A stretch of DNA of 64,000 nucleotides. Origin: Reichenbachiella carrageenanivorans. GTDB lineage: Bacteria > Bacteroidota > Bacteroidia > Cytophagales > Cyclobacteriaceae. Positions 58,001-64,000 of this stretch are shown piece after piece; the stretch's first letter is position 1; every line of letters begins with the position of its first letter. The stretch is from the NCBI RefSeq assembly GCF_025639805.1, contig NZ_CP106735.1:4497501-4561500 (forward strand), read 5' to 3'. The notes beneath the pieces were generated by a model. That model did no database searches and was not told the origin of the DNA. It saw only the letters and a list, made by a program, of their open reading frames with translations. The position numbers were made by a program, and so were the translations under genes.

Positions 58001-61000
58001 CGTTGAAGTTATTATTCCATGAAGCTACACCGAGTCCGAGATTTAATTCATTATCTGACGCAGGTTGAAAATCTCCAACAGCAACTGCAGTACCATCTTC
58101 AACGCCATTTACATATAATCTAATATTCTGAGAAACTTCTCCTGTAACGGCCACATGATACCACTGACCCGGACTAATTACTGTGTTTCCTGTCAATGTT
58201 TTACCAGCTCCATCCCATATATAATGTTCAAATACACCGCCTGTGGTAATCGCCAATACTTGAGTAAATGCACCTCCTTCATTACCATTTTCCGTTGAAT
58301 AAAATATAGTCCTATCAGAAGCTAGATCTGATACATTGATCCAAGCCTCCATAGTGTATGCTGTGACTCCAGAATTGTCATAAGGGATCTCGACATGATC
58401 ACCAGTCCCATCAAAATCGAGTGCGTTTTCTACTACACCAGTAATGGCAGTATTTATTTCAAAAGAAGCATCATTGTTTGCTATGATAAATTTCTGTGTC
58501 AGGTTTGTACCTGCCAATGCCTCAAAAGTCATATCATTTCCAGCAGAGAGAACTGTTGGTAAAGTTTCTGATGTATTAACTACAGTCCAATCGCCATCGG
58601 GGGTAATAGCTGTAATCGAAAGATCGGCAAGACCTGTATTTCTAATTGTAAAGGTTTTTGCAAAACCAGCGGCTCCTATATACCCATAGTCTGTATCATT
58701 CGCTATTACTGCTTGATTAGAAGTAAGTGTTGTGGAAAGAGGGGATTCCACAGTGATTTCTGGTGTAGCACTTAAACTTACTGTAGAAGCTACCCAGTTG
58801 GATGTATTTCCTCCACCAACTGAACCATCAACGGCGAATGCATTGAGTGTTCCGTTCAAGCCATTTGAAGTGATGTCTGATAAAGTAACAGTTCCAGTAT
58901 TATCTCCTCCAGGGTTAGGTCCTTCATTAAAATCGTAAGATGCGATCAGATCAGCATCTGAACCCAAACTAAAGTTTGTCATGTTGGCGGCAATTTCCGT
59001 TTGATCTCTTTGCACACTCCAAATCCGAAGTTCATCCATCGAACCATTCCAATATCTATCGGCAACTGGCCCAGATACTCCATCAAGAGCTGTCCCTAAA
59101 ACCATGTCGTTTAGGTTAGTTGGCCATGCCATCACATTCGAAACATTAAAACTTTCTACACCATTTACATAGCCAATAACATTGTTACTTGAGACATCCC
59201 ATGTAATAGCAATATGGTACCAAGTCGCTATTGACATAACACCGCTAAACAATTGCTCCACTTGTCCTGCATCATCATCGGCTACAAACTGCAGACCAGG
59301 GCCTGTGGTATTAGCTTCTAATCTAAACCCAGCTCCATTTATATCAGTATCTAAAACTCCTTTATTCGTCGTCAAGTCTGAAGCATTCAGCCACAACTCT
59401 ATGGTTCCTTTGGGAGGCAAAGCACCTAAGCTACCTATGCTTACATAATCATCCGTACCTCCAAAATTCAATGCATTGTTCTCTACACCATTACCCGTCA
59501 CACCAAAGGTATAAGCTGTGTTGTAATCGTTATTGATATTCACCTGATCGGTATATGGGTTGGCGTTGGATGGTGGTGTGAAGGTGACTGAAAAATTGGC
59601 TGACTCTCCTGGCTGCAGCGTGGTCGGAGCTAACGGACTGAGGGTATAATTAGCTCCACCAGTCATAAATGATCCAGCCGTAATTCCTAAAGGCCCTACT
59701 CCATCATTTCTGATTTCATAGATTTTGATTTTGCTATCTGAGCCAAAGGCTACATTGCCAAAATCACGACCATCGAGTGTGCTCGCGGGCACTGCCGTAG
59801 CATGATCAATGTCTTCGTCCTGATTGTTTCCTCCAGCGATGATCATCACTGGCATGGCATTATCAAATGCATCAGAGATCACCCAACTGGCCGTAGGGTC
59901 TGTAGGGAAGTTTTGAAGTGCGCCATCATTAGATCCTCTTGAATCCTTGGCGACATCAGTGTTTCCCGTTTCATTCAGTTTATAGTAGGCAAATAAACCT
60001 GATTCGGCCAAGGGATCAAGAATTTCTTTAGCTGCAAATTGTCTAATTTGATCATCCGCCTTTTTTTCAGTCCATAGTCTTACTTCATCAATCTCTCCAT
60101 CAAAAAAACCAGAACTAGCACCTGCATCCCCTTGGGCTCCTATTTTTAGAACTACAGTGTTCGTGGCGAAAGCCGTACTTTCTGCAGTTTCATTTTGAAG
60201 CGCTCCATTCACATACATGCTCACTCCTGAGCCTGCGTCATTTACAATGGCTACATGATACCAAGAGCCATCGGCTACCATTGTCACAGAAGAGATGATT
60301 TTTTCTCCTGCATTATACCATATTACTTTACCTGATTTTGTAGTTAGTAGGGGTTGGTTTCCTGTACTATGTTTAGATATAATACCGCCATATGTGCCTG
60401 GTAAGGAGTTGGGTTTAATCCAAGCTTCCCAAGTAAAGTCTACTGCATTATTAAAATCAAAAGTATTCCCAATCTCTATATCATTGGCTACACCATCAAA
60501 AATTAAAGCATTTCCATCGTCACTATAAGTTAATGAAACCTGCCCTGTAGCAGGGAAATCATATTGTAGATTCCACCCTTCAGGAATATTGGTAGTGGTA
60601 TAACCGCTTACAATTGTATTGGCATCGATGAAAATAATCTGATCATTATCCGCTGGTGTGTAGCTAGGGTCTATAGTGACTTGCAGTGTACCAGCAGACA
60701 AGTCGGCATCTCCTACTATTATGATTTGATCATATCCAGTACCTGATGCACAAGTCGCATCTGTACCAAATATTTCGATAATGTCTGTACCAGAAGATAC
60801 ATAGGCACCACCAATATTGGTACACTCAGGAGAGAACCCTGGAGAGAAGGTGCCATTGTTGGTGAAATCACCAGAGCAGGCAAACTGACCGCCAAGAAAT
60901 CCGTCGTTTGTAAATATGGTTGGATTAATCAGGGTGGTGTTATTGAAATAGAGCGTACCATTATTGGTGAATGTAGCTCCTCCTGTCAACTGCAATTCAT

Positions 61001-64000
61001 TACCTCCCAAGTCGATGGTGGCTGCACCAGTGCTAGTGACCATGAATTGATTACCATTCAATACCAAGTCTTCTGACAGCGTAAACTGGCTCTCACCATC
61101 TACTGTAATGTTGTCAGTAATACCTGTTCCAGGTGAGCCTATATTGAAAGTGTTGGATACTGTCAGCCCATTGTCTGAATTTGTATATTCCTCTTCTATA
61201 CCAAAATTATCATCTGAATCTGGCAAGTCGAGCCCAAAAGTACCTACACTAGCGGTAGCGGCCACATCTGCGGTGACATACCAATATACATCTGTATCTG
61301 TATAGATACTGGCAAAATAAACACCTATAGAGCCATCAGGAATGTTTTCATCTCCAGAAAAGAGTGGGTTTGAACCTAAGAGACTCGCCGATCCAAAATC
61401 ATCACTTCCTACCGATTCATAAAAATGAAAATTAGTAAAGTCTGACGGAGAAAAGGTGCCATTAGGAGTGAAGAACATACCAATCATGGTCGCCGAACCG
61501 TTGGATAAGTTGGCTTTAACCTTATAGATTAGGTTATTGGTCGATCCAGGAATCAAACCTTGAGTGGATACACTTTCCGTCTCTACGGCTAGGTGTACAG
61601 GTGCTGGTGCGGTAGTAACCGTCAATGGTTGTACACTAGAAATATTTCCAGAAAGATCTTCCGCTACAAAATACACATCGTATGTTGTACTGGCAACCAA
61701 AGAAGATATATCTATTGTATAAAAACCGTTTATTCCTGAATAAAAATTAGAATAGATGGCTGGATTATCATCACCATCCGTACCCGCTTGTATTTGTGTA
61801 CCATTAGGAATGGTAGCACCTGAAGGCAGCATTACATAATTAACACTTGCTTCTTCATCTGTATATATATCAAAATTAAGATAATCATGTTTGGTCTCTA
61901 GCAAACTTACTGTCAAGGTAGGAGACGTCACGTCTACAGCTATAGTAGTTACTGTTTTTACGGTAGGTGAGGCCAATAAATTTCCTGTCAGGTCTTCTCC
62001 TACAAAATACAAATCATAAGAAAGTCCAGTAGCTAACCCACTCACCATAGTTCCACTTCCTGAGCCATTGTCTACAAGATGCCCTGCGGCCAATTGCCCT
62101 GTACCGCTACTACCAGTGCCTGCTCTTACTTCTGCAGAAGATGGTACTGCAGCACCACTGGCTAGCACTACGTAGTAAGTAGTCCCGTTCTCGGTAAGAT
62201 CTGAAAAAACATCAAACCCATCTGCCACAATGTTATCGACGAGTGGGAATGTGGTCTCATAGCCAGGTTCGGTCACATCCAAAGCTTGCGCTTCGAGCAA
62301 AGAAGCACCTGTACCAAAAGTTGGTGCTCCATTCAACGTTCCTCCAAATCCATTGCCACTATCATCTGTAGCATCGCTCGCATTAAAGGTATAGTAGGCT
62401 AATAGTCCAGGATGATTAGGTTGTAGTTCTTTGTCGTAGAATGCAGCAATTTGTTGTGGCGTTTTTAGCTGATTCCATACTCTTACTTCATCAATTTCTC
62501 CATCAAAATATTGATTCAAACTTGTATTCTCTCCTATTTGCAAATCATTCGAACCAGGCGATTGACCACCATAGGTAAATGCCGCACCTGCAGCTACTCC
62601 GTCTACATACAATTGTGAACCGTTTGGCACATCATGATCAAATGAAAGAGCCACGTGATGCCAAGCTCCATCTGCTACGCTTACACCTGAGCTAAGGTAT
62701 GATCCTGACCAGGTTTTTAAAACTCCATTATCCACCCACATGCCATACAAGTTGTCTTTGCCCATGATGGCATTATCTCCTGTAGCCGCATCTGAAGTTC
62801 GGATCCAAGCTTCTATGGTACCGCTTGTAATCTCAAGACTTGCATTGTCGAGGACGTTCACATATTGACTTGTACCATTCAGCGTGATGGCATTATTGGT
62901 TGTTACTGATATGGGTTGTGGCACTTCTGATGCTACGAAATTAGACGTAGCACCACCTGCAAGCCCAAAGCTATTCAAAGTGCCATTGTTATTCCCGGTT
63001 TCATCATAAAGAGTGGTCAATCCAGTATTGGTCCCATTGGCTTCTCCCTGATCGAATTTGTAGTAGGCTCTTAATGACGGGTCGCCAATCGGCGCACCTA
63101 CTTCGGCATCTAATGCGATCTCGCCTTGAGATCTGACTGTAGAAAAAACGGCCATTTCATCAATTACTCCACCAAAATCTTGTTGAGTAATGTTATGATT
63201 TCCAACAATTAAAATATCACCAGCACTCCAAAGTGTACCAATGTTAGCCGAGGCAGCTTCCTCTACACCATTTACATACAAACGCATGGGTGTCCCATTG
63301 GACGCAGTAATCGCCACGTGATACCAAGTACCTGGAGTAATAACTGTTGAGCCTGTGATGGTCATAGCAGCAGATTGAGCTACATAATGATAGAATTGAC
63401 CTGAGGGATTTATACCCAATTTATTGGAATGATCAGATCTCGCACTTGATTTAGAATATTCTATTACGGTTTGTTCGGCACCTATACTGGCTGGCTTTAT
63501 CCAAGCTTGCATGGTATAAGTAGCACCAAAAGTCATCGGTATTTCTATATATTCATTAACCCCACTAAAATCTAAGCCATTGTTTTGTGCAGGCAATAAG
63601 GATGGGGCAGTAAGTGAAAACCCATCAGAAGCATTATCAATTCCATTATGGTCTCCTCCTGCCAAATCGATTAAATCACCACTCATAGGCAAATAGACCT
63701 CCAAGCCTGGTTCTGTACCGAAAAGCTCTCTATCTTTATAATTTGTAATTTGGGAAGCTGTTCTCGCTACATTCCAAATTCTAAAATCATCATACAAAGC
63801 ATTTGCATTAGTAGCTAAATCAGCTCTATCTCCAATTTGTATCGTACCTATATTTCCTAAGCTAGCAGACCCAATACTAACATTTGCTTCAAATACTCCA
63901 TCAATATATAATGTAGCTTGGCTACCATTATAGGAAACCGCAACATGGTACCACTGACCTGACACTAGGTTAGTAGTTGAGTTTCCACTCGCGACAACAC
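42816..64000 (-). CDS. Giant T9SS-exported multidomain adhesin-like protein, N-terminus outside window
   Basis: One uninterrupted reverse frame covers 21.1 kb and about 7,060 codons and is still open at base 64000, so start and signal peptide lie outside; the GTG at 63965 is not the start. Going from N to C: LamG domains (64000-62290), two Fn3-like units (62280-61610), a threonine/asparagine-rich beta-helix-like stretch (61130-60530), LamG alternating with HYDIN/choice-of-anchor-D units (60525-56300), and a LamG-related unit with ALKYGIT (56290-55090). Then come Big-type repeats (55090-53395), nine SbsA-like Ig units (53395-49425), Ig/PKD-like units (49425-44640), a jelly-roll (44600-43870), an Omp28-like module (43865-43140) and the T9SS sorting domain. 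It is probably surface-attached or released and binds glycans or cells. Confidence 0.9.
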   Translation of the reverse strand, partial: VVASGNSTTNLVSGQWYHVAVSYNGSQATLYIDGVFEANVSIGSASLGNIGTIQIGDRADLATNANALYDDFRIWNVARTASQITNYKDRELFGTEPGLEVYLPMSGDLIDLAGGDHNGIDNASDGFSLTAPSLLPAQNNGLDFSGVNEYIEIPMTFGATYTMQAWIKPASIGAEQTVIEYSKSSARSDHSNKLGINPSGQFYHYVAQSAAMTITGSTVITPGTWYHVAITASNGTPMRLYVNGVEEAASANIGTLWSAGDILIVGNHNITQQDFGGVIDEMAVFSTVRSQGEIALDAEVGAPIGDPSLRAYYKFDQGEANGTNTGLTTLYDETGNNNGTLNSFGLAGGATSNFVASEVPQPISVTTNNAITLNGTSQYVNVLDNASLEITSGTIEAWIRTSDAATGDNAIMGKDNLYGMWVDNGVLKTWSGSYLSSGVSVADGAWHHVALSFDHDVPNGSQLYVDGVAAGAAFTYGGQSPGSNDLQIGENTSLNQYFDGEIDEVRVWNQLKTPQQIAAFYDKELQPNHPGLLAYYTFNASDATDDSGNGFGGTLNGAPTFGTGASLLEAQALDVTEPGYETTFPLVDNIVADGFDVFSDLTENGTTYYVVLASGAAVPSSAEVRAGTGSSGTGQLAAGHLVDNGSGSGTMVSGLATGLSYDLYFVGEDLTGNLLASPTVKTVTTIAVDVTSPTLTVSLLETKHDYLNFDIYTDEEASVNYVMLPSGATIPNGTQIQAGTDGDDNPAIYSNFYSGINGFYTIDISSLVASTTYDVYFVAEDLSGNISSVQPLTVTTAPAPVHLAVETESVSTQGLIPGSTNNLIYKVKANLSNGSATMIGMFFTPNGTFSPSDFTNFHFYESVGSDDFGSASLLGSNPLFSGDENIPDGSIGVYFASIYTDTDVYWYVTADVAATASVGTFGLDLPDSDDNFGIEEEYTNSDNGLTVSNTFNIGSPGTGITDNITVDGESQFTLSEDLVLNGNQFMVTSTGAATIDLGGNELQLTGGATFTNNGTLYFNNTTLINPTIFTNDGFLGGQFACSGDFTNNGTFSPGFSPECTNIGGAYVSSGTDIIEIFGTDATCASGTGYDQIIIVGDADLSAGTLQVTIDPSYTPADNDQIIFIDANTIVSGYTTTNIPEGWNLQYDFPATGQVSLTYSDDGNALIFDGVANDIEIGNTFDFNNAVDFTWEAWIKPNSLPGTYGGIISKHSTGNQPLLTTKSGKVIWYNAGEKIISSVTMVADGSWYHVAIVNDAGSGVSMYVNGALQNETAESTAFATNTVVLKIGAQGDAGASSGFFDGEIDEVRLWTEKKADDQIRQFAAKEILDPLAESGLFAYYKLNETGNTDVAKDSRGSNDGALQNFPTDPTASWVISDAFDNAMPVMIIAGGNNQDEDIDHATAVPASTLDGRDFGNVAFGSDSKIKIYEIRNDGVGPLGITAGSFMTGGANYTLSPLAPTTLQPGESANFSVTFTPPSNANPYTDQVNINNDYNTAYTFGVTGNGVENNALNFGGTDDYVSIGSLGALPPKGTIELWLNASDLTTNKGVLDTDINGAGFRLEANTTGPGLQFVADDDAGQVEQLFSGVMSIATWYHIAITWDVSSNNVIGYVNGVESFNVSNVMAWPTNLNDMVLGTALDGVSGPVADRYWNGSMDELRIWSVQRDQTEIAANMTNFSLGSDADLIASYDFNEGPNPGGDNTGTVTLSDITSNGLNGTLNAFAVDGSVGGGNTSNWVASTVSLSATPEITVESPLSTTLTSNQAVIANDTDYGYIGAAGFAKTFTIRNTGLADLSITAITPDGDWTVVNTSETLPTVLSAGNDMTFEALAGTNLTQKFIIANNDASFEINTAITGVVENALDFDGTGDHVEIPYDNSGVTAYTMEAWINVSDLASDRTIFYSTENGNEGGAFTQVLAITTGGVFEHYIWDGAGKTLTGNTVISPGQWYHVAVTGEVSQNIRLYVNGVEDGTAVAVGDFQPASDNELNLGLGVASWNNNFNGQMDQLRLWDYAKSEMAIAAEAGITIREAEGLVLSYDFDNAGTTNILKDITGNGLDGTLDAAFDLDGTDWVSSSALDAAQSELSVFVDGAVDVIEHNDVADSDFGTLFGNVAETRTARQTFYMGNLGINNLTVSGITGNAIFDIENQPTFPASLGFEQFDIVYNPSVSPATEGTTITIANTAEATAQPFVFGVSGASVQDLALDFDGVDDYVSVSDNDVLSFGDGSVDKAFSVEAWVNFKSLDVYQSIVNKRGAGVNREYRLALTSLNELEVLFFDEGSGGYLEAQTGVVALNTNQWYHVAFTYDGSSDANNIVIYLDGANMASTPDASVYTAMSNTASALELGMDAGLQPFHGQMDEVRIWNEELDAGTILSHYEDNTALIGTESGLVAYYSFDNAAATPLADNTGIDNVADKTGNHNGTANGFDMGVPNDITDNFGNTSNWVYSGAISPQIHVENAADATAVYSSTDVANVISMSGAIGQTTTLTLNVFNTSGELQNLTLSNPSTGGVEINNVTIGSASLAPGASTTVTVDFTPSAAGTQTELISFDTNDPDNPTFTFIVEGTSLNGPAGISDGIVAWLRGEDAYTDGSGWPDYSGTGQDFTSVVDPTVSSTAIGYQTGLVFTGTEYLESDNSSILGGGSYTKIVVSRLTASGAISNVLSSGISSNHALYYEATGEPSFWHFDNVLSSGTDEAGNALVMSGIYQGDNLGDDDDSWLYINGTLEASNTGSTNSYTDGGPSQIGAYLSSNLLTGEVAEVIIYNRVLNSTELQKVESYLALKYGITYTNGDYVSAAGTQIWQSGLGYDNGIIAIGRDDASNLNVKQNYNVGEGKLFEIGAEEIAASNTANLASLADQSFLIMGHNGADMTYANSVITNGPSGQIARMARIYQVQERVGDITDVDIKVDLTATNNWPAAAASNYVLLLSDDDIIWVSATEIAATTIAGGIATFEDIDLSDAKSMTIAFTAAQSSDIVTNYTAPAAVNYSDNVGTDVDDPEGLGIGALIGEFTIRDGGGSDDGDALGTTLEDITLQIENLTSMEIASVALYNAAGDTEYAEVTLSGAGNNEAVFTGLSAENITAVNNATSITFRVYAVFNDIAPYTDQSLNVGVSLTSASAVNTGSGFATITPGATFIDVSGGEQALDVVADRLEFTNGPASTVGIDAAFSLTVEAQDAYGNIDTDDVSDVTISENSVATGTLSSAGGLSRTLINGTFTFADLEYNATHGTLDLAVVDDGALLTSDLMSDADGSYTTASLAVVNPGTTTTISNGVLTGIVVDADNHNDVNTTLLGVWDFVITDAGDDGLDTKFDGLTIANGSGISNWDEIIAYAELDDDNASGPASALAGTVSANSLVFSSIGTGNNALGRVDEGDTKTFTLSIYLRTDMLADSLVIDNEDLEFVISETSFNAVPGNSGFVVNTITSPLVNLQAGAVTQLVAIGDPTAYISQREDGIEVTVGAADQFGNIDTDYAAASNLTISTDVGTIESGDITASLVGGYYTTNIIMRAPGAYDVTVTETEPGVLSAQFVTQTATVIDTRKPIIKDSDFVNNLSPSNGESAALAVDELKMVFSENITASVGNIKIYDLNDISTTIETISVSNVLKVGVDKNTVTVSLASLLDKNKTYFVTIDNTAFQDAGGNKFAGISGAGTWSFTTKDGKPVVATTTPATGVGSVSRNSNITIVFDEEVTYGTGSITLVGDGSTNITIDATSGEDGGSNLVVSGYGTNTIVINPQGSFDSNETITVTIPETALTAVDNGEAFDADGDDFTDVGNEVISFTTVTTTDVIGPVPDLTVGNSSPYNGETDVLLGVGTLIIKFDEPIQAGSGNIRLNAVTNPDIQILSFGANSPKLTYNGDQLEIDISAVGDLSGQVEYYLEIQPGAVEDLLGNPTNGFTGSATYAFTTQNELTPPGIAERQPADNSSDVSTDVNIGIRFNEPVVFGPSGTVTLYLSASGEIVEQWDVTTDLDPDHTDMTYPAGTLTLSGNLLRLNRTNALSGLTGYNVRISAGALEDFSGNDFAGILTANQWNFTTGAEAVATFPELDLAATDYFLPNDGSTTLTLTPNISFKMTEPVNGVDGQSITIYDVTNNEEFLVLDATDFSIDYLGKTIEINNVTFDYNTTYYVEIPAGAIEDNSGNPTLSPIGGAGVWEFTTLLDTKVPEVVVLNVPLNTAVDAQDARTFVMSFDEPVQWGAGAVKLYYTDADVAPIATLDVTTQVNSVNHVPEDFDINDGGLDFVTGSWTANSAALAGSTLAVGGVGNAISIGSANNNNLVTPFIKDITGVELSYRSAGVGACEFEVWYSTDGVALTTQLGTAVNTSSTTYATFSEVMTEAMDGYLIVKSNGNGTFNVVVDDFNYISASSLSFELDLPSGGTGYYITVDNGAITDVTTAVDNAFEGYAQSPVSGRWKFTTNDDLINPSLLTGLILPADDAATPVSPIDVTGSNDEIFLVFDELVSPQAGKYINIYYLDNDHLAHAIAVNSATPVVVSGNTTFTYDISDLVGKELTGGVEYYFTLEANAFLDEDGAPLGNALYGDNTTWNIITTGDAIAPTIFSKTPADDDLLVDYTTNSLQIDFTERVTASAGIESIQIVVTATNEVVTTIPANSGTINNMVPGLNGSRVTYTVALSGNTAYHLLIDPNAFVDADGNLFAGIVNSTTWNFKTTAEPNSPENNPNLVDLSPAVAEYDIAYSGLTGSFVIGEAVTSNGAIGTVIANSGAVLTVSYTYQVANFIVSNSIIGATSGANATIDGITQKVTPTTYAIDTDLVLTFDEPVTTGAGTVTVQNFDGSRTQVINVNNGSLVSGSGTNVITIDIPQDLDTDDLHTVLISSDAFRDGSNLFFEGAVAGDWQFTTQSGVEVTAVTGTITACVGQDPVVLGSSILIDESNVDDFGIGTDVTYEVSLTNGFYFDNTVTPTFGGTVAGDISAISHAYINSDQTLRLTYTVDGVTAIDQIEIAGLSIGITGTSEFATNMPMYRSGGTAVQFGNEVYHGQVHINMQSDKVELPGVLQTNVTICEGDNGTAASGNKEVDFDVAITPAASHTTHWYANGDYTGEMLTFTDINAPTFAELGFASGVAGTQTVYVSQTINATGCESQLTPVTVTILPAPDAQVLAGSNLDEEIGGLGNVCSFEQIELGKPGNAGLTGYTFIWAGTNVPVSSPNPKFNAPQNTDDVGFGVENYPYTLDVIDNNQCESLVQGAVNVRIDPRIDVSMTAVNGLAFTDNDTDGKEFQGHGNVTGFTPLFAGTALSNGDYSGDPATIEFNPSLAGDGTFPIRYILKDNTTGCSDTTSFDIVVNQAVAIFSNSPTPDHCEDASDIALVMETGGMSGTQQVYQVLATAYVNGIVTDITADVIDGTPGLGNNTGWDFDANAVFGITDIDKETNGAVKVTLQRQVAEAGPSNFTVLGTQVFTVYPLPTFEITNVPEYACADGSDITIAASVNGVAGRTVDNYYIEKFDGVNWNLQGANPYDNGVEADNLLEISEIFNAHGLGNYRLIASSKVSDDPVIGSPGCAVLDTAVFEILAKPTAPLLLTDLSGIGGLDYGHGFPDNYALEFNEGDTIPDLTAEQAGSEVVRWYNNADKSGEFISEGTNGSILDSLTLFNTSTPNGGINKNFYFTRTQDVDINSSGFAGCQSNVRIVNMKVYNSAAAPIIDASALTATTKLSGNRYIYEYCEGETLDNVVLTNNISDTRSYFFLLNEAQDTRSDVTVNTITPAMFGYAGALDTDITFYIVHVQNDSTFLDPAAQFAGTYSDTTEVSFVLHSIPADPIISDFAGIGNDDTYKFCVGAELPQIETPNLQDIIYEWAEDNVGTPGVVIPTAVPDGSRATKAELVYPSAGWGGTGKDVQLFHVRGYTGTNEESGFVGCPTAGWTPVEITVYPQPSAITINEVNDGVNANGKGVFSYCRSQDVSLETIQLDTYTTSTDSITQFRWYSTNPNGLTLTPFLQSSNSTTPAMVFSDVFNFSEIANRSDADINVADSTRIYITQVTDGLCESPSYPIDIIVNEVPVVDFVDFGTVSDFTAQYCNDNGVVQLQGKEGGVNYTGGNDSWLISTGGLTESADLGQFDPNAAALAAGQGVYGTATTHDITYTYTHTYTPVDTYAPIACSSEITKTITVHGLPYVDITNSTLVDANDHTLSADGAIQICESEDDFLINGVVAGGIGGTGSYSIVGAISAGPIGSGASTTIFPGELGEAIELADNTLLNHAFDIEYEFTTTTGGCVNSIIKTVTVDVLPEVQFEVDGGCIDPDVQFHAELRFPATSPYVLSDDAVATGNNLALSWRYYYANAAGVPNLSDPYGSTTDFGEDVDETFDLQGEETGTFAAILTARTELGCESEVDELYTQKKVSILIDPSISFKWKGVTAGESTEFIFRETLLSLAQISRYAVSYDSGAVYTPLTPVAQSGLKEDGLDVFDPFTHTFPTAGRYDVALTLESTNICYDTLFHEVNIIPLIDVASLPEAKYEESFDVGDFNPDTDGWYVERLKDDALSIVEFAEVGTLTVRDHSWVWGGLDLEGLGLTDGQSTGDLASSALGAWSTTRFDDISTNPTYDSLNYHYLSGEDSWLYTPAFDLSGLSKPMVQFNMIYDFAVNQDGVVFQYSLDEGESWVPLGSYSTDNGITTGLEWYNFDNVQSDPGQQSSSYGALTAMGWSGSVSNPEWVSARHRLDNIPVAERDHVRFRFAISGTEQAKDGYFGFALDDFAILDRSKNVMIEQFVSVSDEADGAALNAATASLKSAIQSILPSSGVASRDEVVLAYHSDFGVLDPFNSVNPSGPSARSIYYNVDQVTSILDGQLGGTSVSAKSGDLTWTENDLNLRALRDPGFEIVLTADPSATATQVKGTIAFKANQDFAAGTEFRAYAVIMEDTVVRSVGGVAGFGNVMRKLLPSGSGKYVKLTEELSKGESLVFGEVSELPVSWDLANISDDAELSAIIFIQNSQTKEIYQSVKVDNTHTFVGTKNSSIITDAEELLTPKDFSMYPNPTDHEVFILFDHLIQEDMRWTVFDQSGRVFDQGEIRAGKEGFSLETTRFPSGLYYMSIRGEKSDYEFKKLMVTH
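43140..43865 (-). other. Omp28-like module without cysteines in the giant protein
   Basis: The stretch begins NVMIEQFVSVSDE and continues EVVLAYHSDFGVLDPF, ARSIYYNVDQVTSILDG. It follows the layout of Omp28-type thioredoxin-related domains (EEFT-x-CxxC, then YH, D, RxxYY, G). The CxxC position is occupied by SVSDEAD, so redox activity is excluded. Confidence 0.5.
49425..53395 (-). repeat. Array of about nine SbsA-like Ig repeats
   Basis: Each unit of about 120-130 residues contains a strand like ITIVFDEEV or LIIKFDEPI, a Y(Y/F)V(T/E)I strand near the end, then W(S/N/K)FTT. Starts lie near 53390, 53040, 52660, 52280, 51900, 51530, 50760, 50360 and 49990. The units are diverged at DNA level. 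Units six and nine carry inserts. Confidence 0.75.
55090..60525 (-). repeat. Alternating LamG and HYDIN-like units
   Basis: LamG units (60525-59870, 59485-58790, 58435-57780, 57410-56680 and a divergent one from 56290) share ALxFDG, WYHVA and DE(V/L)RIW. They alternate with HYDIN/choice-of-anchor-D units (59865-59490, 58775-58440, 57770-57415, 56660-56300) that contain IxNxGxxxLxI. Confidence 0.78.
62290..64000 (-). repeat. Three N-terminal LamG units
   Basis: Units lie at 64000-63720 (partial), 63585-62940 and 62905-62290. Each has an (I/L)xFSG or LNG start, a W(Y/H)HVA strand, LYVDGV-type hairpin and DEVRVW/DEMAVF end, followed by an LxAYYxF stretch that counts as the linker. Confidence 0.78.

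Noticed and set aside
42816..64000. Near-identical tandem DNA repeats or CRISPR-like array in the giant gene
   Set aside because: The repeats are protein-level only; units are diverged at DNA level and no regular short repeats with spacers exist.

Overview
The window is chromosomal DNA of a Bacteroidota bacterium, most likely a marine-type Cytophagales relative. This is inferred from family content, not from a marker search. The evidence is: two proteins with type IX secretion (T9SS) C-terminal sorting domains, an ECF sigma/FecR/TonB-dependent receptor/DUF4249 locus, promoters of the Bacteroidota type (TTTG, 19 bp, TAnnTTTG), and almost no Shine-Dalgarno sequences. No insertion sequence, prophage, CRISPR array or rRNA operon was seen, and no gene-free stretch exceeds 300 bases.

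Left part (1-14283). A 5'-truncated NUC1-type endonuclease meets a TPR lipoprotein and a DUF1573 protein head to head. Then come trpS, a phosphohexomutase, a Ca/Na antiporter, and an ECF-like sigma factor coupled to an inner-membrane-anchored protein with a barrel-like C-terminus. A reverse-strand operon exbB-exbD-tonB-folC-trmB energises outer-membrane transport and also carries folate and tRNA-modification genes. A SPOR protein with a very acidic cytoplasmic half, a small lipoprotein and an HPP-family membrane protein follow.

Middle (14268-28520). ECF sigma, FecR anti-sigma, an STN-containing TonB-dependent receptor and a DUF4249 lipoprotein form a regulated uptake locus, split by a terminator between fecR and the receptor. 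Upstream lies a small barrel protein coupled to a beta-lactamase-fold lipoprotein that has lost its SxxK catalytic motif. Next are a five-helix membrane protein with helix-hairpin-helix-like segments, tRNA-Cys(GCA), and rpsA. The rpsA leader carries two hairpins and an exact copy of the 16S anti-Shine-Dalgarno sequence. HMG-CoA lyase, then a capA-merR-dprA cluster, complete this part.

Right part (28659-64000). It contains a secreted beta-propeller/Fn3/CBM protein with a T9SS tail, an M23 peptidase, alaS-gatB-tlpA-like genes, and a pcm-thioesterase-unknown operon. The unknown gene resembles the DNA polymerase III psi subunit. ribE and an orphan LytTR response regulator follow. The last third of the window is a single reverse-strand gene of more than 7,050 codons whose 5' end lies outside. 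It encodes a giant T9SS-exported, adhesin-like protein built from LamG, HYDIN-like, SbsA-like Ig and PKD/Ig modules, ending in a cysteine-free Omp28-like module and a sorting domain.
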